This document shows, one piece after another, positions 36,346-45,316 of a DNA stretch of 64,000 bases. A program made the position numbers and the translations under genes. Location of the stretch: positions 1 to 64,000 of the forward strand of contig JAHCBA010000034.1 of the NCBI GenBank assembly GCA_019634625.1, given 5' to 3'. The notes beneath the pieces were generated by a model. The model saw only the letters and a list, made by a program, of their open reading frames with translations, did no database searches and was not told the DNA's origin. Numbering within the stretch: position 1 is the stretch's first letter; each line of letters begins with the position of its first letter. The DNA comes from Verrucomicrobiia bacterium. GTDB lineage: Bacteria; Verrucomicrobiota; Verrucomicrobiia; Limisphaerales; CAIMTB01.

Positions 36346-37617
36346 TCAGGCATCGATCGCGCTCGCATCGCAGACTTCGAATCGCACGCTTGCGTGCCGG
36401 GCGCTCAGGGAACATCGAGACCATTTGGCTTGAAGTTGGTGCAGTACCTGCGCCCGTTCCGCGGCGGTCAGGCGCCTCCACTTGATCTCGGCCACCAGTA
36501 GCCGCCGATCATCCTCCGGGTCCTGCGCGACCAGGTCCAATTCCACGTCCCTCTCCCAGAATCTCTGGGCTCCGGCAATGCGTCCCCGGCACCAGTCCTC
36601 GAATACCGTCGCGGCGTGATCGCGGACAAGTTTCCGCCTCTCGGGCTTGGTGTAGCCGTGCCACCGGGTCCGGTGTGGCGAGTAAACCCGGAACCAAAAC
36701 CGCAATGCCGGGTCGGCGATGCGGTACAGGGTTCGTTTCGACGTTCGCACGCTCTGCCCGAACGGCAGTTCCCGCTTTAGCAGCGATGCATCGAGCAGTT
36801 GCGTGAGCAGGCGGGACAGGTTGGTTTGCGCGGTTCCCAGCCGTGCGGCGATCTCCGAGGGACGCTCGGCTCCGCGCCCGACCGCCTCCAGCACCGAATT
36901 GGCGTTAAGGCCGCTGACGCCCTCGTCGCGCAGAAGCCGTTGGGGCTCCTGTTCCATGTAGGGCGCAAAGTCGAAGTACAGCGTATGGGCAAGCGTCACG
37001 GGATCCTGCCCCGGCTCCAGGAATTCCCAGTACCTGGGAATGCCGCCCAGGCAGGAGAACATCTCGAACGAATCCATCTCGCGGCGGCGGAGATCACAGG
37101 CGTCGCAGAAGGACGCGTAGTCCATCGGCTGGAGCTGAAGGAGCTTCCGCGCGCGGCCGTACAGGGGGGCGGACCGATGCAGGAAGAGGTCGTGCATCAT
37201 GTGGGTGCTCGATCCCGCCAGGATCATGAGGCAGCCCGCCGGCAGCGAGTGATCGAGCCACCGCTGCAACTGGCTTGGCAACGACGGGTCCACGGCCGCG
37301 AGGTATGGGAACTCGTCCAGGCACAGCGTCCACGGGCGCGCTTGCAGCGTTAGAGTTTCGAGAAGTTCCGGCCAGGTCCGAGGAACGAGCTGGGTTGCGA
37401 GCCGCGGTTGGAGGTCGGCGAACACCTGTTGGATCTGCTGGTCCCGCTGCGCTTCGATGGCCTGGCTGTACAGCCCCCCTCGACCGTCCAGCCAGTGCCG
37501 CAGCAGCCGCGTCTTGCCGATGCGTCGTCGCCCGTAAACCACCAGCAGGCCCCCGTGTTTCGCCGCCAGATCCAGCTCGCGAAGCTCCGCCGCCCGATCG
37601 ACAAACGCCATGCGCAT
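36346..37617 (-). CDS. AAA family ATPase with DUF234-type C-terminus
   Basis: A 423-residue protein (ATG 37617; an upstream ATG at 37656 is possible). N-terminus FVDRAAELRELDLAAKHGGL then LVVYGRRRIGKTRLLRHWLD with Walker A GRRRIGKT; Walker B TLCLDEFPYLAAVDPSLPSQ; sensor region LMILAGSSTHMMHDLF. A winged helix follows (RPSEIAARLGTAQTNLSRLL), then the nuclease-like DUF234 domain with FWERDVELDLVAQDPE and LLVAEIKWRRLT (the D-EIK pattern of PD-(D/E)XK folds). Members are common in archaea and in mobile regions; the function is unknown. A C-terminal fragment of a second copy lies at 40548-40664. Confidence 0.85.
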   Translation of the reverse strand: MRMAFVDRAAELRELDLAAKHGGLLVVYGRRRIGKTRLLRHWLDGRGGLYSQAIEAQRDQQIQQVFADLQPRLATQLVPRTWPELLETLTLQARPWTLCLDEFPYLAAVDPSLPSQLQRWLDHSLPAGCLMILAGSSTHMMHDLFLHRSAPLYGRARKLLQLQPMDYASFCDACDLRRREMDSFEMFSCLGGIPRYWEFLEPGQDPVTLAHTLYFDFAPYMEQEPQRLLRDEGVSGLNANSVLEAVGRGAERPSEIAARLGTAQTNLSRLLTQLLDASLLKRELPFGQSVRTSKRTLYRIADPALRFWFRVYSPHRTRWHGYTKPERRKLVRDHAATVFEDWCRGRIAGAQRFWERDVELDLVAQDPEDDRRLLVAEIKWRRLTAAERAQVLHQLQAKWSRCSLSARHASVRFEVCDASAIDA

Positions 37618-37817
37618 CCGCCCAGCTTCGTCATCCTGATGATGTTTGCCAGACATTATGCTTGCGACGCATCGTTTGTCGGATCCTGGCCGGCGGCAGA
37701 TCTTCCCGGGGGGGGAAATCCGCAGCGGATCGCGATGATCGGCCAGGGCATGGCGTTCCCGAGTCTCCGAGGAGAGGCCCGTCGCCAATTACCGTTCGCT
37801 CGATTCCGGGTGCGGAA

Positions 37818-40469
37818 TTACTCGGGCTTCGCCGGCACCTCGATCCGGTCGTCGTCCAGGAGCCAGAACCGCTTCGCCGCGTCGTCGTTCTGCACGTCGA
37901 GGGTCCATGCCTGTCCGGTGCCCCCGCGGGTGACGCGGACGCGGGTAAGATCCGAGGAGGCTCGGAGACGCTCGGAATCCCGAAGCACCTGCACGAGATA
38001 ACAGGAATGGATTTCGCCAGGCGGTGGACCAAAACGAACAAAGCCAGTGCCAATTTCCCCTGCGCCAACTCGAATTGCCAGCCCTTCGTTTGAGATAGGC
38101 AGATGGGCCGGATGAAGCACGAGATCGACGGACTCTCCGTGGAGGCTTAAGACGACCGTGCGTACGGTGCAGCGGAGAAGGGACTTGCGAGCCGCATCGG
38201 GGAGGCCCGGCCAACCGGCTGCCGCAGGGCGATCGAGGAACTGCGGGATCTCGATCGTATCGCCCCACTCGAGGGCGAGGTTCCATGCGCAGTCGGCGCG
38301 ATCGAACCAGTCCGGGGCAACAGGGACGACGAACTCGTGCGAACCGTCCTGGGCCCAGCGATGGACTCGGAGTTGATCCAGGGCAGGCCAACCTCGGATC
38401 GAATCCACGCCGCCGACGCTGCTGGAAAACAACAGGGTCAGCATATCGCCCAGGGAAGGTGCAGGCTGGTCCTCCGAGGGCCGCCGCCGGAACTGCACCA
38501 GGTCGTCTCCTCGCCGGAAGGATACGTAGGGACGCCGCGCCACATCGTCGCGGGCCCCGGCCTTCCTCAGCAATTTCTCCACGGCCTCGAGGGCGGCGAG
38601 TGGGGGGGCGGACTGGGGGCCCGGACGCCGCCAGACCCGTTGGCTCAATCCGCCACCCCCCAGCCTGCGAATTGGGGGCTTGGAATGCGATTGTCTCAGC
38701 AAGGATTGAACCAGGCTGAGGGGTGTCTCGTCGTCCCGGTTCAAACGATTCGGGTCCGCCCCCGCGTCGAGGAGCATCCGCACCCGATTCGTCTCGCCCT
38801 GCTGCCAGACATGTTCGACAGCCAAGTGCAGGGCCGTCCTGCCGTTCGCGTTGGTCGCGCCAAGATCGGAGCCGGCTGCCAGCAATTGCTCCAAGGCTCG
38901 AGGCGAAGTGCGGGAAACCGTGGACAACCAGAGAGGGCTTCCGTCGGCTCCGACCGCGTTCGGAGACGCGCCGGCGCGTATCAAGGGCGCGATCAACGCG
39001 TCGTGATGGGCCTTCGCCAGCACTTCGACCAGGAGCCCGTTGAGGTTCTCGGGGCCGAGTTGCTCGGAAGGCGTGAGCCGCAGGAGTTCCTCGAACCAAT
39101 CGGGTTCCAGGGACCGGTTCGCCCCGATCAGCCGGGTCAGATCGCCCACATCGAGCGTCGCCCCCAGGCGGATCAACGTCCTGGCGGCGTCCCGTTGGTC
39201 GGCCTTCAGCGCTGCCGTCAGAGGCTTCTGATCGCCGTCGGGTCCGCCACTCCGTACGATATGGGATAGGTCCGCCCCGGCCTGGGCGAGACGCTCGATC
39301 AGGTTGGTGTTTCCGCGGTCGATGGCGGCGAGGAGGGAGGCGGCGCCGGGTTCGTTCCGTGGATCCGCGCCGTGCGACAGGAGCGTATCGAGGACTGCGG
39401 GCACCTCGTTTCGGATGGCCATGGAGAGAGGCGTGAAACCACGTCCGTCGGCGCGGTGCGGATCCGCACCGGCGTTCAGCAGAGCCTCGACGATCGCCTT
39501 GTGGCCTTCACTCGCCGCGGCGTGAAGCGCCGTGAAGCCCGTCGGCTGGGATGGGGAAGTCCGATGCACGTCGGCGCCCCAATCCAGGAGGGCCCGCACC
39601 ACTCCCAGACGTCCTTCGGCGGCAGCGGCGACCAGGGGCAATCGGCCCTCCGAGTCGGGGACGTTCAGGCGATCGGGACTTTGGTCGAGCATGGCCCGCA
39701 ATCGGGCGATCTCGCGTTGCTCGACGTCGAGCGGCGTGGGGGTGACGGGGATCGGCGTCGCGGCGGTGTCGGCGAGGGCCTTCAGCGTCTCCAGGTGGGA
39801 CCGCTGTGCGTTCAACAGGCTCTGGACACGTTCGTCGAGTTGGGTTTCGACGTGCTTGAGCGCGCGCGAATGGAAGACGTGCTCGGGATGATTCTGTCCG
39901 AATTGCCCACTCACCCCGGCCAAACGACGGGAGATCGACATCCGCTCGCTCTCGAGTTCCGCGAGAAGCCGGTCGGGGAACCACTGCTGGATCAGGATCA
40001 ACGCCTCGGGACTCGTCGTGGGCAGGGCATCGAACCGTTCCAACCGACGTTGCAGCAGCCGCAGTTCGCGCTCCGTGGCGGCGAGGTCCGGGATCGGCGT
40101 CGTGGGCGTGTCGGCTCGTTCCGCAACCGAATGCCCGAGCCCGGCAAGGTTCTCTTCGCTCAGCCGGCCCAGGTCGGACTCGCCAGGGAAATCGCGGAGG
40201 AGCCGCTGGTACTGGGCCACGGCGTCGTTGGTGCGACCGAGCTTGCGGTAGCACTCGCCCAGACGGAACACGGCGGTGGCGGCGAGCGCCCGCTGGGCGT
40301 CCACCTGGGCGACCACCGCCTCGTAATCGCGGATCGCCGACACCAGGTCCCGGCGTCCTTCCTCGGCCAGGAGTGCGGATTGAAACAGGCGGTCGATGGA
40401 TTCCGCGGCCCGGACGGCGGGCGAGGCGCAGAGCGACAGCGAAACAATGGCAACGAGGAGCGCTTTCAC
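37818..40469 (-). CDS. Large exported ankyrin/TPR protein
   Basis: An 883-residue protein with GTG start at 40469 and signal peptide VKALLVAIVSLSLCASPAVR. Residues 25-105 form a TPR region (LVSAIRDYEAVVAQVDAQRA, ECYRKLGRTNDAVAQYQRLL). A charged coiled-coil part follows (about 110-230). About ten ankyrin repeats run from 240 to 560, for example GFTALHAAASEGHKAIVEAL, LLNAGADPHRADGRGFTPLS and LDAGADPNRLNRDDETPLSL. The last 250 residues form an unknown domain, ending in RFWLLDDDRIEVPAKPE. It probably acts as a periplasmic scaffold. Its leader is duplicated at 36265. Confidence 0.85.
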   Translation of the reverse strand: MKALLVAIVSLSLCASPAVRAAESIDRLFQSALLAEEGRRDLVSAIRDYEAVVAQVDAQRALAATAVFRLGECYRKLGRTNDAVAQYQRLLRDFPGESDLGRLSEENLAGLGHSVAERADTPTTPIPDLAATERELRLLQRRLERFDALPTTSPEALILIQQWFPDRLLAELESERMSISRRLAGVSGQFGQNHPEHVFHSRALKHVETQLDERVQSLLNAQRSHLETLKALADTAATPIPVTPTPLDVEQREIARLRAMLDQSPDRLNVPDSEGRLPLVAAAAEGRLGVVRALLDWGADVHRTSPSQPTGFTALHAAASEGHKAIVEALLNAGADPHRADGRGFTPLSMAIRNEVPAVLDTLLSHGADPRNEPGAASLLAAIDRGNTNLIERLAQAGADLSHIVRSGGPDGDQKPLTAALKADQRDAARTLIRLGATLDVGDLTRLIGANRSLEPDWFEELLRLTPSEQLGPENLNGLLVEVLAKAHHDALIAPLIRAGASPNAVGADGSPLWLSTVSRTSPRALEQLLAAGSDLGATNANGRTALHLAVEHVWQQGETNRVRMLLDAGADPNRLNRDDETPLSLVQSLLRQSHSKPPIRRLGGGGLSQRVWRRPGPQSAPPLAALEAVEKLLRKAGARDDVARRPYVSFRRGDDLVQFRRRPSEDQPAPSLGDMLTLLFSSSVGGVDSIRGWPALDQLRVHRWAQDGSHEFVVPVAPDWFDRADCAWNLALEWGDTIEIPQFLDRPAAAGWPGLPDAARKSLLRCTVRTVVLSLHGESVDLVLHPAHLPISNEGLAIRVGAGEIGTGFVRFGPPPGEIHSCYLVQVLRDSERLRASSDLTRVRVTRGGTGQAWTLDVQNDDAAKRFWLLDDDRIEVPAKPE

Positions 40470-40535
40470 GCGCCCTCTTTATCGCCCCGCGCGACGGCAG
40501 TTGTCAGGGATTTGTAAAGATTCGCGGATTCGGGC
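40455..40535 (-). promoter_or_regulatory. Leader and possible promoter of the ankyrin gene
   Basis: On the minus strand the upstream DNA reads CTTTACAAATCCCTGACAAC then TGCCGTC, 35-60 bp before the GTG. The TTTACA and CTGACAACTG blocks are the only parts that look like promoter elements, and they are conserved in the displaced copy at 36265-36345. The sigma factor is unknown. Confidence 0.4.
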
Positions 40536-40547
40536 TCGGGAACCGAT

Positions 40548-40664
40548 CGGGCTCGCGTCGCAAACGTCGAAGCGCTCCCCGCGGTGCCGGGCGCTCAGGG
40601 AACATCGGGACCATTGGGCTTCGAGTTGGCGAAGCGCCTGCGCCCATTGGGCTTCGATGGCCTG
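40548..40664 (-). pseudogene. Fragment of a second AAA/DUF234 ATPase
   Basis: The frame reads QAIEAQWAQALRQLEAQWSR then CSLSARHRGERFDVCDASP. It matches two separate parts of the ATPase at 36346-37617: QAIEAQ after the P-loop, and LQAKWSRCSLSARHASVRFE near the C-terminus. More than 300 residues between them are deleted. The relation to the ankyrin leader (directly next to it) is the same as at 36265-36460. Confidence 0.8.
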
Positions 40665-40739
40665 GGTGCACAGACCGGGTCGCCTTCCCGATCGGAGCGC
40701 GGTTCGGCGAGCCATACCAGGCCCTCTCCGTAACTCGAT

Positions 40740-40985
40740 GTGAACGGCGAGGTGATCGAATTCATCAGTTACGAGGGGAGTTTTTCGGCCGTGAATGGCC
40801 AGGCCGCCGGATTGTTCTCCAGGGACATCGGCGTCCTTCAGACCGAGGCGACGCCCCCGGGCAGTTCCCTCGGCCTGATCGGGGAGGGCGTGGCGTTCGC
40901 CAGTGCTGGCGACGCATGCGCCGGCGGTGCTTCCGGCAATTCGATTGCAGGCCAGGGGTTCGGGTCCAGCCAGCTTTGGTTTTCG
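40740..40985 (+). pseudogene. Lamin-tail-like secreted protein fragment
   Basis: The plus strand reads VNGEVIEFISYEGSFSAVNG, then QAAGLFSRDIGVLQTEATPP and GSSLGLIGEG. This recalls lamin-tail-domain secreted proteins and nucleases (typical wording: FVAYEG, GMTSTDIGV, TPVGYSLQL). There is no start, no signal peptide and no C-terminus, so it is a remnant. Recognition is from memory of the motif only. Confidence 0.45.
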
Positions 40986-41038
40986 TGGCCGGCTTGCTGT
41001 GATTTCTGCCGCACATGTTCCCACCCCTCAGGGAACCG
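40935..41038. repeat. 100-bp duplicated segment, copy 2
   Basis: Matches 30600-30703, including a palindrome GGCAATTCGATTGCA in place of the candidate operator and the identical block GTGATTTCTGCCGCACATGT / TCCCACCCCTCAGGGAACCG. Its right end overlaps the stop of the PEP/pyruvate-binding protein gene. No gene lies downstream of the palindrome on the minus strand; only fragments do. Confidence 0.75.
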
Positions 41039-44000
41039 TTCGGAATGTCCCGTCCAGGCCCCAAAGGAAGTGCCAGGCGTCGCCATCGATGCTTCGAAGG
41101 ACGACGATCCCGCGCACGTTGTCCGCGGCGAGTTCGGCGAGGAGATCCGGATCAACGTCCGGTTCCAGCCAGGGATCGAAGAGGAAATCCTCCGAGAAGT
41201 TGTGATGCCCCGGACGATAGGTCTGGGAGAACCCGCCCCGCAGCCGGATCGGCCGCGTGGTGAAGCCTTCGAGTGTGGTCTCGACCCATGCCAGCAGCGG
41301 CGCGGTGTATCCGGCGGTGGGGCCCTTGGGGTGTGGCGGCCAGTAGAACGTGGTCGTGACGCGGCGCCCCCCCCACGCCATGTGCCGTTCCTGCCTCAGA
41401 CTTTCCGAATCGACCCTCCGGATCGGGACCAGCGAGACGGTCTCCTCCTGCACCGGCTCCATCGTGATGGTGCCGTCCGGTCCGAAGTTCGGCCGGTTCC
41501 GTGCCGTGGCGTAGCGCGCGCCGAGTTCCAGGCGCAGATCGTCCAGAATGGCGATCGGCCCGGCCTCCGGCAGGGCGAACCGATCGAGGTTCACCCGCAG
41601 AAAGCGCGTCTCGTCCCCGGAGGTCCAGGCATCCTCCGTCCGGTTCCCCATGCGTTCGAACCGATGGCCCGGAAGATTCGTGATGGAACCGGAGAGACGC
41701 TGCTCCTCGGTGCCTTCGATCCACATCCCGTCGATGTGGCCGAACAGGGTCTCGTCGGGATGTCCCGCCCCGATCCGGGTATGGCGCACCGGGAGGGTCC
41801 AGTACGACTTCAGGCGATGCAGGGAATACACGTTGGCAAACTCGCCCTGAAGCACGCCCCAACGATTGGTCGTGTTCAGCAGCCAGTCGGTGGGCGCCAC
41901 GCCGGACGGCGGCAGGGGAATCGGGCGGATCTGCTTCACGCTCAGTACGCCGTCCGGGGCGATCTTCTTGTATTCGAAATCGAGGATCCAGCGGGAGCGC
42001 CCGGGTGTCCCCGCTTCCCACCGCTGGCTTGCCGCATTGAGCAACCCGTACAGCGCCTCGTATTCCGACGGCCAGCCGAGGACCGTTCCACCCAGGGGCA
42101 CCAGGCTGGACCGGCTTTCCACCATCAGCGTCGGATCCAGGAACGATGCCCATTGCGACACCTTCACCACTTCGGGCACCGCGGTGTTGTCGGGGTTGCT
42201 GACCGAGACGGCGCCAGCCTGGGTCACCAGGGTCGCCTCGATGATCCTCTGCCCGCCCGATCGCTGGATCGACAGTGTGCCGACCCCGTTCGCCAGTTCG
42301 ATCTCGTCCGGAGTCGAGTAATGCACCAGCACCGCCATCCCGACGTCCGCCTCGTTCACGCCGTGGCGCAGGCGTTCGAGCACGGCATTGTCGTTGTAGA
42401 AGCTCGCAAAGACCCGGCGCAGGGCGCGGAACACGCCGCGTTCGTTGTTCTCCGCGGGATTGCAGTGACTCGGTCCCTGCGTGTCCCCGTCGAGGTCGTC
42501 CGCCAGGCACCCGCTGTAACTGTCGTAGAGCCCCGCCCCCGTGAAGTGCTCGCTGTCCTCGACGTTGGTGGAACTGCGGAAGCGGATGCGGCGATGGGTG
42601 TCGAAGCCGGCGTCCTGAAGGATCCCGAGGATGGCCTCCTTCTGCCCGTCGCTGAAGTCGGTGCGGTTGCGAAACAGTTCCCGGAGCTGTGCCAGGGTGG
42701 TCTGCAAGGCCGCCATGTCGGGCGGCCATTGCAGTCCGTCCAGGGCGTCCTCCACCGTCTCGCGAAGGGTTCGCCCGTCCGGCCGGACCTGTCCCAGGTA
42801 CCCGTCCCAAAGGTCGAAGGTGAACGCCATGACCGGCTCGGGGGAATGATCCGGGATGGCCTGTCGCAGGATGCCGAGATTGGCGGCCTTCCCCCCCACG
42901 AAGCGGATGTCGGCCGGGCCCAATCCATCCACGCCGAGGTGGAGCGCCCCGGCGGACTCGATGGGCGCCACGTCGAGTTGGGGCGGGTCCTTGAGAGCCA
43001 GCAGTTCCCCGCGCATCCCGGGATCCAGCGGACTGCCCAGGACCGTCACACTGACCTCGCATCCCAGGAATTGCTCGATGGCCCGCACCAGCACATCGCG
43101 CCCGTCCCACGACCTCAATTCCGTCTCCGCCTCGTCCCCTTCCAGGTGGACGAAAGGTATCCCCGACGCCCGGGACAGCAGGGCGACATGCGAGTTGGGC
43201 GTGGCCGGGCTCAACGACACGATCCCCGCCATCGGCGGCACCTCGGCGGGCACCGCGTCGGTCAGGAGAACGTCACGCGGCCCGATCCGCCCCTGCCGGT
43301 AGGCGTCGGCAATCTCGACGCCCGGCACGAACACCAGCCGCCCAAGGGTCCAGCCCGGCGCGTAGCAGTCGTCCCCGCTCATCCAACGTCCTGCGGACCC
43401 GATGGGAATCCCCTCGCTCTCGAACCAGTCCCGGTTCGCACGCGCCACATCGGCCTGCTCGAAGGTCGGCAGATAAAACGCGCCCATGCCGGAAGGAGCC
43501 ACCACCATCGCGCGCACGGTGTGGAACCACTCCGCCACCCGCTCCCTCGGGTAGGGATCATGCCCGACCAACTGGATGGCGATCTCATTCAAGCCGGGCG
43601 TCGGTGCGAACAGCACGGCGCCCAAGACCGCCCGCTGTCCCGCAATCCGAAGCGTGACCGCATCGAACTCGCTCCGGGTCATGTCCGTGAACCCCGGCAG
43701 CCGCGCCACCGCGAAGTCGTAGTGGAACAGGTACCGGCCGCTGTCCTGGAAGTACACCCGGTGGGGATCGTCGAGCAGGATGGCGAACTTGATCCATCGC
43801 GGTTCCGGCCTCAACCGGGGCACGGGTTCGGACTGGAACGGATCGTTCCCTCCGCCGGACACCACGTTCTTCCAGTCATCGCCTTCCCCGCGCGGCCGGG
43901 CCAGTGCCCGGTAGAAGGCCGCGGGCGCGGCGCCGAAGGTCAGATCCGCGATGTCCTCGAACGGCCCGTGCACCCGCAACCATTCCGTCCAGGATCCCAG

Positions 44001-44189
44001 GTCCGGGGCCGCTTCGACCACCACCACATCCCCGGCCGCGGCCTCCGCCGACAATCGCGGCACCCCCGAGGGGTCGCGGTCGATGGAAAGCCGCGTTGCC
44101 GCACCTGCGGAAGGCGGGATGGACGCACCCGTTCCCAGGACGAGGGCCAGCAGGAATGGAACAACAGCGCGAAGGGCAGGACGTCGCAT
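41028..44189 (-). CDS. Exported PEP/pyruvate-binding (PPDK-like) protein
   Basis: A 1053-residue protein with signal peptide MRRPALRAVVPFLLALVLGT. About residues 30-110 are a beta module common in verrucomicrobial secreted proteins. Then an unknown domain, then a swivelling phospho-histidine-like domain (GIVSLSPATPNSHVALLSRA), then the PPDK_N ATP-grasp (DIRFVGGKAANLGILRQAIP, IRFRSSTNVEDSEHFTGAGL, YDSYSGCLADD, EYKKIAPDGVLSVKQIRPIP). These are the two catalytic domains of PEP synthase and PPDK, in swapped order and without the PEP-binding barrel. The last 250 residues are unknown. An ATP-dependent enzyme outside the cytoplasm is odd; the His in TPNSHVALL is the likely phosphorylated residue. 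Substrate unknown. Confidence 0.8.
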   Translation of the reverse strand: MRRPALRAVVPFLLALVLGTGASIPPSAGAATRLSIDRDPSGVPRLSAEAAAGDVVVVEAAPDLGSWTEWLRVHGPFEDIADLTFGAAPAAFYRALARPRGEGDDWKNVVSGGGNDPFQSEPVPRLRPEPRWIKFAILLDDPHRVYFQDSGRYLFHYDFAVARLPGFTDMTRSEFDAVTLRIAGQRAVLGAVLFAPTPGLNEIAIQLVGHDPYPRERVAEWFHTVRAMVVAPSGMGAFYLPTFEQADVARANRDWFESEGIPIGSAGRWMSGDDCYAPGWTLGRLVFVPGVEIADAYRQGRIGPRDVLLTDAVPAEVPPMAGIVSLSPATPNSHVALLSRASGIPFVHLEGDEAETELRSWDGRDVLVRAIEQFLGCEVSVTVLGSPLDPGMRGELLALKDPPQLDVAPIESAGALHLGVDGLGPADIRFVGGKAANLGILRQAIPDHSPEPVMAFTFDLWDGYLGQVRPDGRTLRETVEDALDGLQWPPDMAALQTTLAQLRELFRNRTDFSDGQKEAILGILQDAGFDTHRRIRFRSSTNVEDSEHFTGAGLYDSYSGCLADDLDGDTQGPSHCNPAENNERGVFRALRRVFASFYNDNAVLERLRHGVNEADVGMAVLVHYSTPDEIELANGVGTLSIQRSGGQRIIEATLVTQAGAVSVSNPDNTAVPEVVKVSQWASFLDPTLMVESRSSLVPLGGTVLGWPSEYEALYGLLNAASQRWEAGTPGRSRWILDFEYKKIAPDGVLSVKQIRPIPLPPSGVAPTDWLLNTTNRWGVLQGEFANVYSLHRLKSYWTLPVRHTRIGAGHPDETLFGHIDGMWIEGTEEQRLSGSITNLPGHRFERMGNRTEDAWTSGDETRFLRVNLDRFALPEAGPIAILDDLRLELGARYATARNRPNFGPDGTITMEPVQEETVSLVPIRRVDSESLRQERHMAWGGRRVTTTFYWPPHPKGPTAGYTAPLLAWVETTLEGFTTRPIRLRGGFSQTYRPGHHNFSEDFLFDPWLEPDVDPDLLAELAADNVRGIVVLRSIDGDAWHFLWGLDGTFRTVP

Positions 44190-44281
44190 GATCGACGAAG
44201 GAGGCACGCACCGGCCCAACCGTCAATTGTGGGGAGCTTCGAGGGCTCGACACCCGGTGGGCCCGGAATAGTCTCCATCGC

Positions 44282-45316
44282 ATGCTCGCGAACCGGCTCG
44301 ACCCATCCCCGCCGTGCCGCCGCATCTCCCGCCCCACGCTCCTCCTGGTCATCGCCCTGTCTCTGGCGCTGAACTTCTTCCTGGGCGCCCGACTGATGCG
44401 CGGAGGGTCTTCTCCGCCTCAGCCCCCCCTGGCCGACGCCAGCCGCGCTCCCAACCAGACCCCCGATTCTTCGACCCCGGTCCCCTTCTCCTTCACGCGC
44501 CAGCCCTTGGAACGGGCCGTCCCCAACGCGGGTGGCGGCCAACCGCCTCCATTCCTTTGGGCGGACATCGAATCCGACCACTATCCCACCTACATCGCCA
44601 ACCTGCGGGCCATCGGCTGCCCCGAAACGTTGATCCAGGACCTGGTGGCCGCCGATCTCGCCCAGGTCCAGCGCCGACGTTTTGAAGCCGTCTGGCAGCC
44701 CAAACCTGTTCCCTACTGGCGCCCGGATTCGGATCGCGAAGTCCCCGACGACGAAACGCGCCGCAACGTCGAAGCGGCCCGACTGCCCTTCGCCGAGATC
44801 ATGACCGAACTCTTTGACATCCCGATCTGCGATCGGGAATTCGGCGGACTGCTGAATGGCACCATGATCGAGGTGGAGGAGAATCTCATGTTCCTGGAGC
44901 CACACCGCCGGGAGGAGGTCCTCGACCGATTGAGTCTCTCCGGACACCTCGCCCGCGAATACGTCATCGCCGCACCCGATGCCAGTCCGGACGACTTCAG
45001 CGATGTCCTTCCCGAGCGGCACCGTCAGTTGACCACCTGGCTCACCCCGGAGGAGGCCGCGGAGTACGAGCTTCGTCACGGGGTCAACGCGATGGGGCTC
45101 CGGTTCCGGTTGGGCGGCTTCGAGCCGACTCCGGACGAGTTTGTCGCCCTGCTCCGGGCTTGGGAGGCCGCCCCTCCCCTCCAGGCCGGTCCCTCCCGGG
45201 GTTCCCCCACCGAACAGGCCGCTCGAATGGCCCAATGGGTGTCCGGCGTCCTGGGCCCATCCAGGGCCGCCGAGTTCGAACGTCGCCAATCTCCCACAGG
45301 CTTCCGAGCACCATGA
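44282..45316 (+). CDS. Membrane-anchored protein of unknown family, first of two paralogues
   Basis: A 344-residue protein. Positively charged start MLANRLDPSPPCRRISRPTL, one hydrophobic anchor (LLLVIALSLALNFFLGARLM), a proline-rich linker, then a helical domain opening with LWADIESDHYPTYIANLRAI and GCPETLIQDLVAADLAQVQR. It is weakly similar to the following gene (WAAIESDDPATFLARLQATG, CPPSIQRDLV). I know this architecture from verrucomicrobial genomes, where such genes often follow sigma-factor genes, but no function. The start of the next gene overlaps its stop (ATGA). A deleted copy is at 35981. Confidence 0.75.
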   Translation: MLANRLDPSPPCRRISRPTLLLVIALSLALNFFLGARLMRGGSSPPQPPLADASRAPNQTPDSSTPVPFSFTRQPLERAVPNAGGGQPPPFLWADIESDHYPTYIANLRAIGCPETLIQDLVAADLAQVQRRRFEAVWQPKPVPYWRPDSDREVPDDETRRNVEAARLPFAEIMTELFDIPICDREFGGLLNGTMIEVEENLMFLEPHRREEVLDRLSLSGHLAREYVIAAPDASPDDFSDVLPERHRQLTTWLTPEEAAEYELRHGVNAMGLRFRLGGFEPTPDEFVALLRAWEAAPPLQAGPSRGSPTEQAARMAQWVSGVLGPSRAAEFERRQSPTGFRAP

